From Caldilinea sp. (GTDB taxonomy: Bacteria > Chloroflexota > Anaerolineae > Caldilineales > Caldilineaceae): DNA of 8,573 nucleotides. Shown one piece after another: positions 1 through 6,478 of the stretch. Location of the stretch: NCBI GenBank assembly GCA_026389955.1, contig JAPLGY010000383.1, positions 1 through 8,573 of the forward strand. Reading direction: 5' to 3'. Position 1 is the stretch's first letter; every line of letters begins with the position of its first letter. Made by a program: the position numbers and the translations under genes. The notes beneath the pieces were generated by a model, which searched no databases, was not told the DNA's origin, and saw only the letters and a program-made list of their open reading frames with translations.

Positions 1-2168
1 GGCTGCGCACGTTGGATGGGCTGGTGGTCGACGAGGTGCAGGATCTCACGCTGCTGCAGGTCGCGTTTCTGGCCGAGCTGGCGCGCAGACAGGCACGCCA
101 GCGTCGTCTGGCGGTCGTGGTCGCCGGCGACGAGTCCCAGATTGTTCAGCCCAGCGGCTTTGATTGGGGCAGCACCAAAGATCTGCTGCGCGAGGTGCTG
201 GGCGCCAACCCGCAGGAGTTTGAGTTTCGCCACCAGCGCCGCTCTCCCCGCAACCTGGCCTATGTGATCGACAACGCCTGGAATTTTTACGCCCAGCTGC
301 CCAAGACGCTGCGCCCGAGTGCCAATCGCCAGAGTTTTCTCGACGATGCAGAGATGGAGCTGGCAGTCTCCACCCATCGCCCGGACCTCAGCGACGAGCA
401 TGGTCGGCTGCTCATCTGCCCACTGCCGGAGACGCTCCAGCAGCAAAATGCCGAATCGACCCGCCAGTGGCGTGCGTTTGTCGCTGAACTGGCCGAGCTG
501 CCCGGCCGTGCCCTGATCGACCTGTGCGCGCTGCTGCCCAACCTGGCCAACGGCCGCGAGCGCGCAGCCGAAGAGGTGCTCTTCAATGTGCGCGAGATCA
601 AAGGGCTGGAACGCAACACGGTCATCCTCCTCGGGCTCAACCAGCTCTACCAGCAGGTCATGCGCCTGACCGCCTCCAGCAGCGACGTGCCGCCGCTGCT
701 GGAGGCACGCCGGCTGATCGACGAGATGCGGGTCGCGCTGAGCCGCTCCACGGACAAGCTGGTCCTGCTCGAAGAGCCCGACGCCCCTGTGCTCGACGCG
801 CTGGCGATCGACAACGTGGCCGGCCACTACACGGTCTCTTGGAACGCGCTGCGCGACCTGCTGCGCACCGAGCAGATGTCCGAGATCGAGGTCGTTGAGG
901 GGTATCTCGACGAAGTCGACGATCTGATCGAACGAAAACGCTGGGAACCGGCCCGCAGCCGCAACCGGCGAGCACATGAATTTGCGGTGCAAATGGAAGA
1001 CCGCGCGCTGCAGCGGGAGGCCCAGTCGCAGTACATTCAAATTTTTGTCCAGGAAGCCGCCAGCGACCTGCTCCAGGATCGCCTTGCAGACGCGATCCGG
1101 CTCAACCAGCAGGCCCGCGCACTGGCTGCCGACCTGGGAGACCCTGCTGCCATCGACGAAGCCGACGAGCAGCGGGAAACACTGCGTGACGCTGTCAGCG
1201 CTCGGTTGGCCAGCATGCTGACAGACCGACCCGAACAGGACCTGGGTCTGGAATCGTTCTATCTGCGCCTGGAGGCGCTGCACCCTTTGGTGGCCGGCGT
1301 CGCCGACGACCGGCTGCAGCAGACCCTCGACGAAGCCCGGGTGTCGTATGTCTTGCAGCTGGGCCTGCAGCTGCTGGCAGCCTGGCCAGACTCGACAGTG
1401 CCAGACTCGACAGGGCCAGACGTGACCGTGCCAGCTCTGTTCGCCGAGCTGGCTGGGCTGCTGCAGCGTCAGCCAGACCCTACAGGGGCCAGCGTGGCAA
1501 CTCTGGTGGCCGAACGATACGCAGCGTTGCCCTTGGGCCAGCCTCTGACTGCAGCCCAGGTGCCGATTTTGCTGCACGCCGTCGACACCGCGCTCTCCCT
1601 GCGAGGTGCCCGCCGCTGGGAACAGGATCTCTGCCGTCTGGCCGAGGTCTGGCTCGAAGAAGCATTTGCCCAGCTGGATTCGCACGTCTCCCTCTACGAT
1701 GGCTGGGCTCTGTGCGCCGAACGCTACAACGCCGAGGTCGGGTACCTGGCGTTGGATGAGCGGCTCTGGGATCTGGAGAAGCGGGTCGAGCTGGCATATG
1801 GGGTGGATTGGATGACAGCCAGCGCCGCTCCAGCGATTTTGCGTTTTGCCGCGTTGATTGCTGCCTACAACGGCCAGCCGCACGAGGCCTCGATTGCCTG
1901 GGAAAAACTGGGCGAGTTCGATCGAGCGATCGCCCAGGCGCGCCAGGCGGGTGAACTGGAACGAGCCTATGCTCTTCTGCGCCAGACCGGCCAGCCGATC
2001 CCTGATGCCCTTTCGACTGCGGTGAAGCTGAAGCGCCAGGCCGAACAGCTGCTGGTCAAACAACAGCAGCTGAGCGACGGCGAACGGTCTGCCCTGGCTG
2101 GGCAGCTGCGCAGCCTGCTGGCAGCCCTGGAGATCGAGGCAGGGGAGAGCAGCCAGACAGAGTTGTAG
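1..2168 (+). CDS. UvrD/Rep-like superfamily I helicase, C-terminal part (5' end outside window)
   Basis: This is an ATP-dependent DNA or RNA translocase/helicase that enters the window already in frame (first full codon at base 3), so motif I (Walker A) and the true start are not seen. Counting from the leucine codon at base 12, the motifs are: II VVDEVQDL at residues 5-12 (Mg/ATP acidic pair), III AGDESQIV at 38-45, a motif-IV-like HQRRSPRN at 74-81, V VREIKGLE at 193-200, and VI EMRVALSRS at 238-246 with its arginines. Only about 110 residues separate motifs IV and V, far fewer than in UvrD, so subdomain 2B looks absent or much reduced. After motif VI come about 450 mostly alpha-helical residues; residues 606-660 look TPR-like. 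The wording around motif II (DEVQDLT) resembles the TRANK1-like branch of these helicases as I recall it. The stop TAG ends at 2168, 11 bases from the convergent membrane gene. The helicase identity is firm; the substrate is unknown. Confidence 0.86.
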   Translation, partial: LRTLDGLVVDEVQDLTLLQVAFLAELARRQARQRRLAVVVAGDESQIVQPSGFDWGSTKDLLREVLGANPQEFEFRHQRRSPRNLAYVIDNAWNFYAQLPKTLRPSANRQSFLDDAEMELAVSTHRPDLSDEHGRLLICPLPETLQQQNAESTRQWRAFVAELAELPGRALIDLCALLPNLANGRERAAEEVLFNVREIKGLERNTVILLGLNQLYQQVMRLTASSSDVPPLLEARRLIDEMRVALSRSTDKLVLLEEPDAPVLDALAIDNVAGHYTVSWNALRDLLRTEQMSEIEVVEGYLDEVDDLIERKRWEPARSRNRRAHEFAVQMEDRALQREAQSQYIQIFVQEAASDLLQDRLADAIRLNQQARALAADLGDPAAIDEADEQRETLRDAVSARLASMLTDRPEQDLGLESFYLRLEALHPLVAGVADDRLQQTLDEARVSYVLQLGLQLLAAWPDSTVPDSTGPDVTVPALFAELAGLLQRQPDPTGASVATLVAERYAALPLGQPLTAAQVPILLHAVDTALSLRGARRWEQDLCRLAEVWLEEAFAQLDSHVSLYDGWALCAERYNAEVGYLALDERLWDLEKRVELAYGVDWMTASAAPAILRFAALIAAYNGQPHEASIAWEKLGEFDRAIAQARQAGELERAYALLRQTGQPIPDALSTAVKLKRQAEQLLVKQQQLSDGERSALAGQLRSLLAALEIEAGESSQTEL
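1386..1430 (+). repeat. Three in-frame 15-base tandem units inside the helicase gene
   Basis: Three consecutive units begin CCAGAC and encode PDSTV, PDSTG and PDVTV. The first two differ at one base; the third differs at several. They lie in a proline-rich, probably disordered break in the helical C-terminal extension. The unit length keeps the frame, so copy-number change would only alter linker length. Confidence 0.75.
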
Positions 2169-2179
2169 TGGTGAGCGGC

Positions 2180-3220
2180 TTAGCCGTCCCCTGACTGCCG
2201 CTCGGCGGTGCTGCCAGCCTGCAGCGCTCTGTCCGCCAACGCACGTCCTGCCGCAGCACCCCACCAGCCGCACCAGAGGCCCAGCAGCCCGCCGCCCACC
2301 CCGACCAGAAGCGCAGCGGCCGGAGAGAGTGCAGGAGAAGCTGCTGTGCGGGGCAGCAGAATCGAGGCGCTGGCCAATACCAGCAGCAGGCTGCTGCCAA
2401 TGGCATACCAGAGCGTCGGCCGCTCGTCGGCAGCCGTCAGGCGCAACCGGTAGGCCGCATCCAGCACAAACGCAGCCAGCATGGCCAGAAAAAAGCCGGC
2501 GATTCCTGCAACCCTGACTCCGCTGTCCGTGCCCCCACCCTCTGGGCTGACCGCCGGCTGAACCACCCAAAAATTGGCGATCGCCTGCACAAAATGGGCG
2601 GCGGCAAAGAGCATGGCGGCCACGCCCGGCCGCCGCAGCAGCTGCAGGGCTAAGAGTCCCAGGCCAAGCCCGATTCCGATTGCAAGCACGGGGGCGCTCC
2701 ACGCCGCAGGGGCGCCCACCACGCCCCAGAAGGGATCTTGTGCCCGCCCGCCGGTCTCCCACGCCGCAGCGTTTCCCGGCAGCAGCAGCACCGCCACATA
2801 CGACAGCAGCACCAGCACGTGGAGCTCGTCGGCCCCCAGCCGGCGGGTATTCCAGCCGGGGGGCCGACATGCCTGGGCCGCTCCTATGCTTGCCAACAGC
2901 CAGGGCAACGCTGCTGCAGACAGCGTCTGCAGCAGGGGGCCTGCCAGCGTCGGTTCGACCCAGTGTGCTGCGCGTGCCGCCTGTCCCCAAAACCAACCTG
3001 CCAGCAGCAGTGTGCCGGCCAGCATACCCCACAACTGGCCGGCCCCCAGCCGGTTCCGCACTGTCCAGGCCAGCCCGGCCGACAGCCCGAAGGCGGCTAT
3101 CCCCCAGAAGAGCCGGCGGTCGTTGCCGACGTACAGCCAGCTGGCGGCCAGCCAGATCCCCAGAAGGGTGCTTCCTCCCCCCAACCAGCGCAAGGCTTTG
3201 TCTGCTTGCTCTTCAACCAT
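2180..3220 (-). CDS. Polytopic membrane protein of unknown function, about 10 TM segments
   Basis: The gene encodes 346 residues, most of them hydrophobic. By eye, likely membrane helices fall near residues 15-32, 37-54, 62-79, 96-116, 132-148, 173-194, 198-220, 235-256, 269-290 and 299-324, joined by short loops. A longer loop at 150-172 is rich in Trp and Gly. The C-terminus is short and polar (AERQSGDG). I see no catalytic or transporter signature that I recognise, and the first residues (MVEEQADKALRW) do not form a cleavable signal peptide. The start ATG at 3220 was chosen because GGAG lies 7 bases upstream and because hydrophobic membrane-protein composition begins there. The frame stays open on the minus strand up to 4333, but that stretch crosses the intergenic region and is antisense to the next gene. 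The gene is divergent from the Clp-N/M50 protease gene and convergent with the helicase. A real gene is likely; the function is not assigned. Confidence 0.8.
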   Translation of the reverse strand: MVEEQADKALRWLGGGSTLLGIWLAASWLYVGNDRRLFWGIAAFGLSAGLAWTVRNRLGAGQLWGMLAGTLLLAGWFWGQAARAAHWVEPTLAGPLLQTLSAAALPWLLASIGAAQACRPPGWNTRRLGADELHVLVLLSYVAVLLLPGNAAAWETGGRAQDPFWGVVGAPAAWSAPVLAIGIGLGLGLLALQLLRRPGVAAMLFAAAHFVQAIANFWVVQPAVSPEGGGTDSGVRVAGIAGFFLAMLAAFVLDAAYRLRLTAADERPTLWYAIGSSLLLVLASASILLPRTAASPALSPAAALLVGVGGGLLGLWCGWWGAAAGRALADRALQAGSTAERQSGDG

Positions 3221-3227
3221 GTTGCTG

Positions 3228-3231
3228 CTCC
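3228..3231 (-). promoter_or_regulatory. Shine-Dalgarno GGAG that fixes the start of the membrane protein
   Basis: On the minus strand GGAG is followed by 7 bases (CAGCAAC) and then ATG at 3220. It sets this start apart from the artificially long open frame that continues to base 4333. Confidence 0.65.
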
Positions 3232-3481
3232 ACGCGGTGAATCGACAATCCTCGTGTTTCGTCAAGCCTGAAGTGACCGGTATGTATGTTTCAGCTTGAT
3301 ACGGCCATCCTGGGCAGCGAACTGCCAGATCCGCTTTTCTTTGAGCAGGGATGGTTGCTGTATTGTATACGCGCTTTCCAGAAATTCCGAGCGTTGAACG
3401 CCCACTGCGCCCCAGCGGGGTGTCTGACTTTAGCCGATCGCGTTCCTGCCCCTTATTTCCGGTTTTGGCCTGCATTGGGGC

Positions 3482-3487
3482 TATAAT
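3482..3487 (+). promoter_or_regulatory. Consensus -10 box (TATAAT), likely leaderless promoter of the Clp-N/M50 gene
   Basis: TATAAT ends 6 bases before the ATG at 3494. With the usual 6-7 base distance to the transcription start, the mRNA would begin at or next to the A of the ATG. No Shine-Dalgarno-like sequence precedes the ATG, and an in-frame TGA (3491-3493) abuts it, so no earlier start is possible. No good -35 hexamer is seen at 16-18 bases; TTCCGG with a 19-base spacer is the nearest. Confidence 0.6.
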
Positions 3488-3493
3488 ACTTGA

Positions 3494-4768
3494 ATGAAGC
3501 AGCCATTTGCGCCCGAACATTTTTCCGTACAGGCCGTTCAAGCCCTCCAGCAAGCCGGCCAGACTGCCGCGCGCACGCGGGCCCTCCTGTTGTCGCCTAT
3601 CCACCTGCTCTACGGCCTGCTGGCCCAACCCAAAACCGATGCGGCCGGGGTGCTGGCTGCACTGGGCCACAATCCAGCGGAGATGCTGCGAGCGCTCAAG
3701 CAGCAGGTTGACACACGCCAGATGGTGCGCTGGCAGGGGGGGCAAACCCAGAACAAAGACACCCGCGACCCGGCACTGGACCGGGTGCTGGCCGGAGCGC
3801 TCGACGAGGCCCGCAGCGTGGGGGCACACTTTGCCAGCACGCGCGACCTGCTTGTCAGCCTTTTTGTCCATGCCACCCCCGAGGTCGCCGAGTGGCGGGC
3901 AACGTGGGGGGTTCAGGTCGATGCGCTCCGCCAGGCGCCGGTGAGTGTCTACGAGCAGTCGCTGGCCGAGCTGCTGCGCCAGCAAGCAGCTGCCCAGGCC
4001 CAGGCGCGGCCGCGTCGGCTGTCGATCAGCCCGGTCTTTCTGGGGTTGTTGGCCGCCTTGGCGGCCCTCGGCCTGTACCTGTATCAGACGCCAGAACCTG
4101 CCCCGTTTGTCCTTTTTGCCTTTGTCACGGTGGGCTGGGTCGTGTCGCTGGCGCTGCACGAGTTTGGACATGCGTGGACGGCCTATCGAGGGGGGGACAT
4201 CAGTGTGGTGGGCCGTGGGTACCTGACCCTCAACCCACTCAAGTACACGCATCCTGTCCTGAGCATCCTGATGCCTGTCATCTTTCTGTTGTTGGGCGGT
4301 ATCGGGCTTCCTGGCGGCGCTGTCTACATTCATGTGGCAGCGTTGCGCAGCCGCAGCACGCAGAGTTCGGTGGCTGCGGCTGGCCCTGCAGCCAATGCGC
4401 TCTTTGCGCTGTTGTTGGCGCTGCCGTTTCTGCTGATCGGCGATCCCGCCTTTTTTGCGGAACGTCTTTATTTCTGGGCGGCGGTTGCCCTGCTGCTCTT
4501 TTTACAGCTTACAGCCATTGTGTTCAACCTGCTTCCGATCCCTGGGCTAGATGGGTTTGGCATTCTGGCCCCTTGGCTGCCCGCCAGCCTGCACCGCATG
4601 CTGGCACCGTTTTATTCGTTCGGGTACTTGTTGTTGATTTTCCTGTTCTGGTCGGTCGATGCTTTCAATGACCTCTTTTGGGGTGTTGTCTGGTCTTTGT
4701 TAGTGGGACTGCAGGTGCTGCCTCAGTTGGTCGAGATTGGATTTTCGCTGTACCGGTTCTGGATGTAA
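3494..4768 (+). CDS. Clp N-terminal-domain/site-2 protease (peptidase M50) fusion
   Basis: This 424-residue membrane zinc metalloprotease has an added N-terminal recognition module. Residues 7-72 (APEHFSVQAVQALQQAG... then SPIHLLYGLL) and 93-150 (PALDRVLAGALDEAR... STRDLLVSLF) match the two tandem helical repeats of ClpA/ClpB/ClpC N-domains. A short Ala/Gln/Arg linker (156-175) leads to about six membrane segments from residue 178 on. The S2P signatures are HEFGH at 222-226 (zinc ligands and catalytic Glu), GPAAN at 297-301, and NLLPIPGLDG at 345-354 with Asp353 as the probable third zinc ligand. The catalytic set therefore looks intact. Clp-N domains bind adaptors and substrates; joining one to an intramembrane protease suggests cytosolic substrate or regulator capture, which is inference. 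The ATG at 3494 is preceded directly by an in-frame stop and by TATAAT. gpmA follows after 45 bases, so the two are probably co-transcribed. Substrates are unknown. Confidence 0.87.
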   Translation: MKQPFAPEHFSVQAVQALQQAGQTAARTRALLLSPIHLLYGLLAQPKTDAAGVLAALGHNPAEMLRALKQQVDTRQMVRWQGGQTQNKDTRDPALDRVLAGALDEARSVGAHFASTRDLLVSLFVHATPEVAEWRATWGVQVDALRQAPVSVYEQSLAELLRQQAAAQAQARPRRLSISPVFLGLLAALAALGLYLYQTPEPAPFVLFAFVTVGWVVSLALHEFGHAWTAYRGGDISVVGRGYLTLNPLKYTHPVLSILMPVIFLLLGGIGLPGGAVYIHVAALRSRSTQSSVAAAGPAANALFALLLALPFLLIGDPAFFAERLYFWAAVALLLFLQLTAIVFNLLPIPGLDGFGILAPWLPASLHRMLAPFYSFGYLLLIFLFWSVDAFNDLFWGVVWSLLVGLQVLPQLVEIGFSLYRFWM

Positions 4769-4813
4769 CCATTGGGGTCTGGGCTCTGTGCCCAACCGTG
4801 AAAGGGAATTTCC

Positions 4814-5560
4814 ATGTATAAAATCGTCTTGTTGCGCCACGGCGAAAGCATTTGGAACCAAGAAAATCGTTTTACCGGCTGGACCGACGTCGACCTCTCC
4901 GAGCGCGGGCGTACGGAAGCCAAACGGGCGGGCAAGGTGTTGCGCAGCGAAGGATTCGGTTTCGACGTTGCATTTACCTCGGTGCTCAAACGGGAGATCC
5001 GCACGCTCTGGTATGTTCAGGACGAGCTTGACCTGATGTGGATCCCCACGATCAAGGCCTGGCAGCTCAATGAGCGCCATTATGGGGCGCTGCACGGTCT
5101 GAACAAAGCGGAGACCGCCGCCCAGTTCGGCGACGAGCAGGTGCTGATCTGGCGGCGCAGCTACGACACCCCCCCCCCGCTGCTCAGCCCAGACGACGAA
5201 CGCTACCCAGGCCGTGACCCGCGCTATGCCGGGTTGAGCCAGGAACAGCTGCCGTTGACCGAGTCGCTCAAAGAGACGGTGGCTCGCGTCATTCCCTACT
5301 GGCACGCTGAAATTGCCCCGGTGATCCAGTCTGGCAGGCGGGTGATTGTCGCTGCCCACGGCAACAGCCTGCGTGCGCTGGTCAAATTTCTCGACAATTT
5401 GAGCGAAGAGGCGATCCTCCAACTCAATATTCCGACCGGGGTCCCGCTGGTCTACGAGCTGAACGAACAGCTGCAGCCGCTGCGGAGCTACTATCTGGGC
5501 GACCCTGCGGAGATCGCTGCGGCCGCTGCGGCGGTAGCGGCTCAAGGCAAGGCCCGCTAA
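4814..5560 (+). CDS. gpmA: 2,3-bisphosphoglycerate-dependent phosphoglycerate mutase
   Basis: The enzyme interconverts 3-phosphoglycerate and 2-phosphoglycerate in cytosolic glycolysis/gluconeogenesis through a phosphohistidine. At 248 residues it is close to E. coli GpmA (250) and aligns almost without gaps. RHGES at 8-12 holds the phosphorylated His9 with Arg8. ENRFTGW (17-23), TSVLKR with Arg60, LNERHYG with Glu87, WRR (113-115), and [10 protein letters not shown] with His182 supply the rest of the active site. The C-terminal tail ends [10 protein letters not shown], the mobile lid region seen in the family. The ATG at 4814 follows AAGGG (4802-4806) with a 7-base spacer and matches the family N-terminus. 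The gene sits 45 bases after the Clp-N/M50 gene without a clear terminator between them and converges on the nucleotidyltransferase gene. A run of ten C bases lies mid-gene (5169-5178) but the frame is intact. The assignment is very secure. Confidence 0.97.
   Translation: MYKIVLLRHGESIWNQENRFTGWTDVDLSERGRTEAKRAGKVLRSEGFGFDVAFTSVLKREIRTLWYVQDELDLMWIPTIKAWQLNERHYGALHGLNKAETAAQFGDEQVLIWRRSYDTPPPLLSPDDERYPGRDPRYAGLSQEQLPLTESLKETVARVIPYWHAEIAPVIQSGRRVIVAAHGNSLRALVKFLDNLSEEAILQLNIPTGVPLVYELNEQLQPLRSYYLGDPAEIAAAAAAVAAQGKAR
5169..5178 (+). repeat. Ten-base C homopolymer inside gpmA
   Basis: The run of ten C covers the end of a Thr codon, two CCC codons and the start of CCG, encoding T-P-P-P before [12 protein letters not shown]. 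coli GpmA has TPPEL at the same place, so the loop tolerates prolines. A gain or loss of one C would truncate the enzyme. Confidence 0.9.
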
Positions 5561-5573
5561 CAGCCTGCTGACA

Positions 5574-5587
5574 GACCCTGCCGGGTC
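5574..5587. terminator. Possible weak stem-loop between gpmA and the nucleotidyltransferase gene
   Basis: GACCC and GGGTC form a 5-base stem around TGCC, starting 13 bases after the gpmA stop codon. No T-rich tract follows on either strand, so at best it is a non-canonical or factor-assisted terminator. Confidence 0.25.
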
Positions 5588-5607
5588 AATGTAAGGGCAG
5601 TTTGTGC

Positions 5608-6420
5608 TCACAGCCAGGCTGGGAACTCCCAGCCTGGACTTCGCAGTTCGCTGGCCACATAGCGCAGCACGGCCTCTTCCAGCGGTGTCGGATAGGCGAA
5701 GCCGTGGCGTTCCGCCAGCTGCCGCCCATGCCGACGCACCACGTCGGCCAGTGCCAGATGCGCCAGGACCAGGCTTTGTGAATGGAGCCCCTGCAGCTGC
5801 AGGGCAGCTTCCAGCTCGCCGCGACGCTCGTCGCCCAGGTAGGGGTTGAGCACTTTGGCACCCCGCTCCCGCCGTTGCCCGTAGCCGGTCAGCAGCAGCT
5901 CGACGACCAGATTCAACTCGACGTTGAGGCCGCCGAAGGCCACCAGAGACTCGTTGCGTCCGATCACGGCCGGCAGCAGCGCAATACAGCGCCAGAACTC
6001 TTCGATCTGGGCCAGCAGGCCTGCGCGGAGGGCAGCTGGGTCGGGCGCACGCGGCGGTTCGTCGGCGACGATCGCCAACGAACCGTCCCGATCCCACAAC
6101 ACAGCGACCGTTCCTTCCACCAGCGGGAGCGGCTGGTCGTGCAGCCAGAGATCGACGCGCAGACCGGCTGCGGTCAAGGCGTGGATCATCTGGCCCTCGA
6201 ACATCCATTTGAAAAGCACCAGGGGGGCGAGGGTTTCCAGCCAGCTGTAGGCGGTCGAGCGGAAGAGGGTTGGGTCGACCAGGAGCAGGTGCAGATCGAC
6301 ATCGGAGAAACGATCTCCCTGGCCGCGCCCCAGGCTGCCTCCGAGCCAGGCGGCCCGGATCTGGGGGTCGGCCGCCAGCTTGACCTGCAGGTTGGCCAGG
6401 AATTCATGTTGCATAGACAT
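5608..6420 (-). CDS. Nucleotidyltransferase-fold protein (aminoglycoside-adenylyltransferase-like)
   Basis: The gene encodes 270 residues. Residues 26-43 carry the polymerase-beta-type nucleotidyltransferase signature: LGGSLGRG followed by DRFSDVDLHL, giving Gly28-Ser29 and the metal ligands Asp40 and Asp42. The likely third carboxylate is Asp90 in LRVDLWLHD. The second half (about 128-265) is mainly alpha-helical, as in the antibiotic nucleotidyltransferase families, where this part helps bind the acceptor. Transfer of a nucleotide from an NTP to a small molecule or protein is the family reaction; the acceptor here cannot be named and no resistance is claimed. I chose ATG 6420 (a second ATG is at 6414) because the family-like sequence begins there and a GAGAG lies 10 bases upstream. 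A TTG at 6471 would add 17 residues but has no ribosome site. The gene lies 58 bases downstream of the secreted cohesin/dockerin gene on the same strand, so read-through is possible. Confidence 0.75.
   Translation of the reverse strand: MSMQHEFLANLQVKLAADPQIRAAWLGGSLGRGQGDRFSDVDLHLLLVDPTLFRSTAYSWLETLAPLVLFKWMFEGQMIHALTAAGLRVDLWLHDQPLPLVEGTVAVLWDRDGSLAIVADEPPRAPDPAALRAGLLAQIEEFWRCIALLPAVIGRNESLVAFGGLNVELNLVVELLLTGYGQRRERGAKVLNPYLGDERRGELEAALQLQGLHSQSLVLAHLALADVVRRHGRQLAERHGFAYPTPLEEAVLRYVASELRSPGWEFPAWL
5614..5637. terminator. Perfect 10-base inverted repeat, possible shared terminator hairpin
   Basis: CCAGGCTGGG, loop AACT, CCCAGCCTGG: a perfect GC-rich 10-base-pair stem with a 4-base loop. 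It lies 53 bases beyond the gpmA stop. On the minus strand it covers the last codons (PGWEFPAW) of the nucleotidyltransferase gene, ending just before its final Leu and TGA. It could stop transcription from either side between these convergent genes, but there is no T-run after it in either direction. Confidence 0.4.
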
Positions 6421-6478
6421 CGAAACAAAGCTCTCTTTCACGATTGCAGGTAAGCCGGTTAAGACGCTCAACGATCTG

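Larger units (their letters stand above)
3221..3493. other. Divergent intergenic region
   Basis: These 273 bases separate two divergent genes and should carry both promoters. They are less GC-rich than the flanking genes. For the rightward gene there is a perfect TATAAT at 3482-3487. For the leftward gene I see only fragments: TTGACG (minus strand, 3265-3260) with a poor -10 (ATTCAC) 17 bases further on, and a TACAAT (minus strand, 3367-3362) without a good -35. A CCCC/GGGG short palindrome lies near 3410-3420. I see no convincing small gene, tRNA or riboswitch-like fold here. Confidence 0.5.

Noticed and set aside
2176..2186. CGGC-TTA-GCCG mini-hairpin at the helicase/membrane-protein junction as a bidirectional terminator
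   Set aside because: Only a 4-base stem with a 3-base loop and no T-tract on either side.
3286..3486. Small plus-strand frame of 66 codons in the intergenic region
   Set aside because: No Shine-Dalgarno sequence, no recognisable domain, and it runs across the promoter of the downstream gene.
3221..4333. Upstream extension of the minus-strand membrane-protein frame to a 717-residue protein
   Set aside because: The extra part crosses the intergenic region and runs antisense to the Clp-N/M50 gene. It is rich in Arg, Gln and His, as expected of a shadow frame, and the GGAG-preceded ATG at 3220 marks the real start.
4780..4794. TGGGC-TCTGT-GCCCA hairpin between the Clp-N/M50 gene and gpmA as a terminator
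   Set aside because: Only 5 base pairs, no T-run after it, and the 45-base gap suggests co-transcription.
4700..6208. Long minus-strand open frame of 502 codons
   Set aside because: It lies antisense to gpmA and overlaps the nucleotidyltransferase gene in another frame. Its Arg/Pro/Gly/Ala-rich composition is typical of high-GC shadow frames.
5608..6420. MNT half of a HEPN/MNT toxin-antitoxin pair
   Set aside because: The protein is 270 residues with its own helical C-terminal domain and there is no HEPN gene next to it; MNT antitoxins are much shorter.
6421..6471. TTG start giving a 287-residue nucleotidyltransferase
   Set aside because: No ribosome site before the TTG, and the added 17 residues are not needed for the fold; the ATG at 6420 has a GAGAG upstream.
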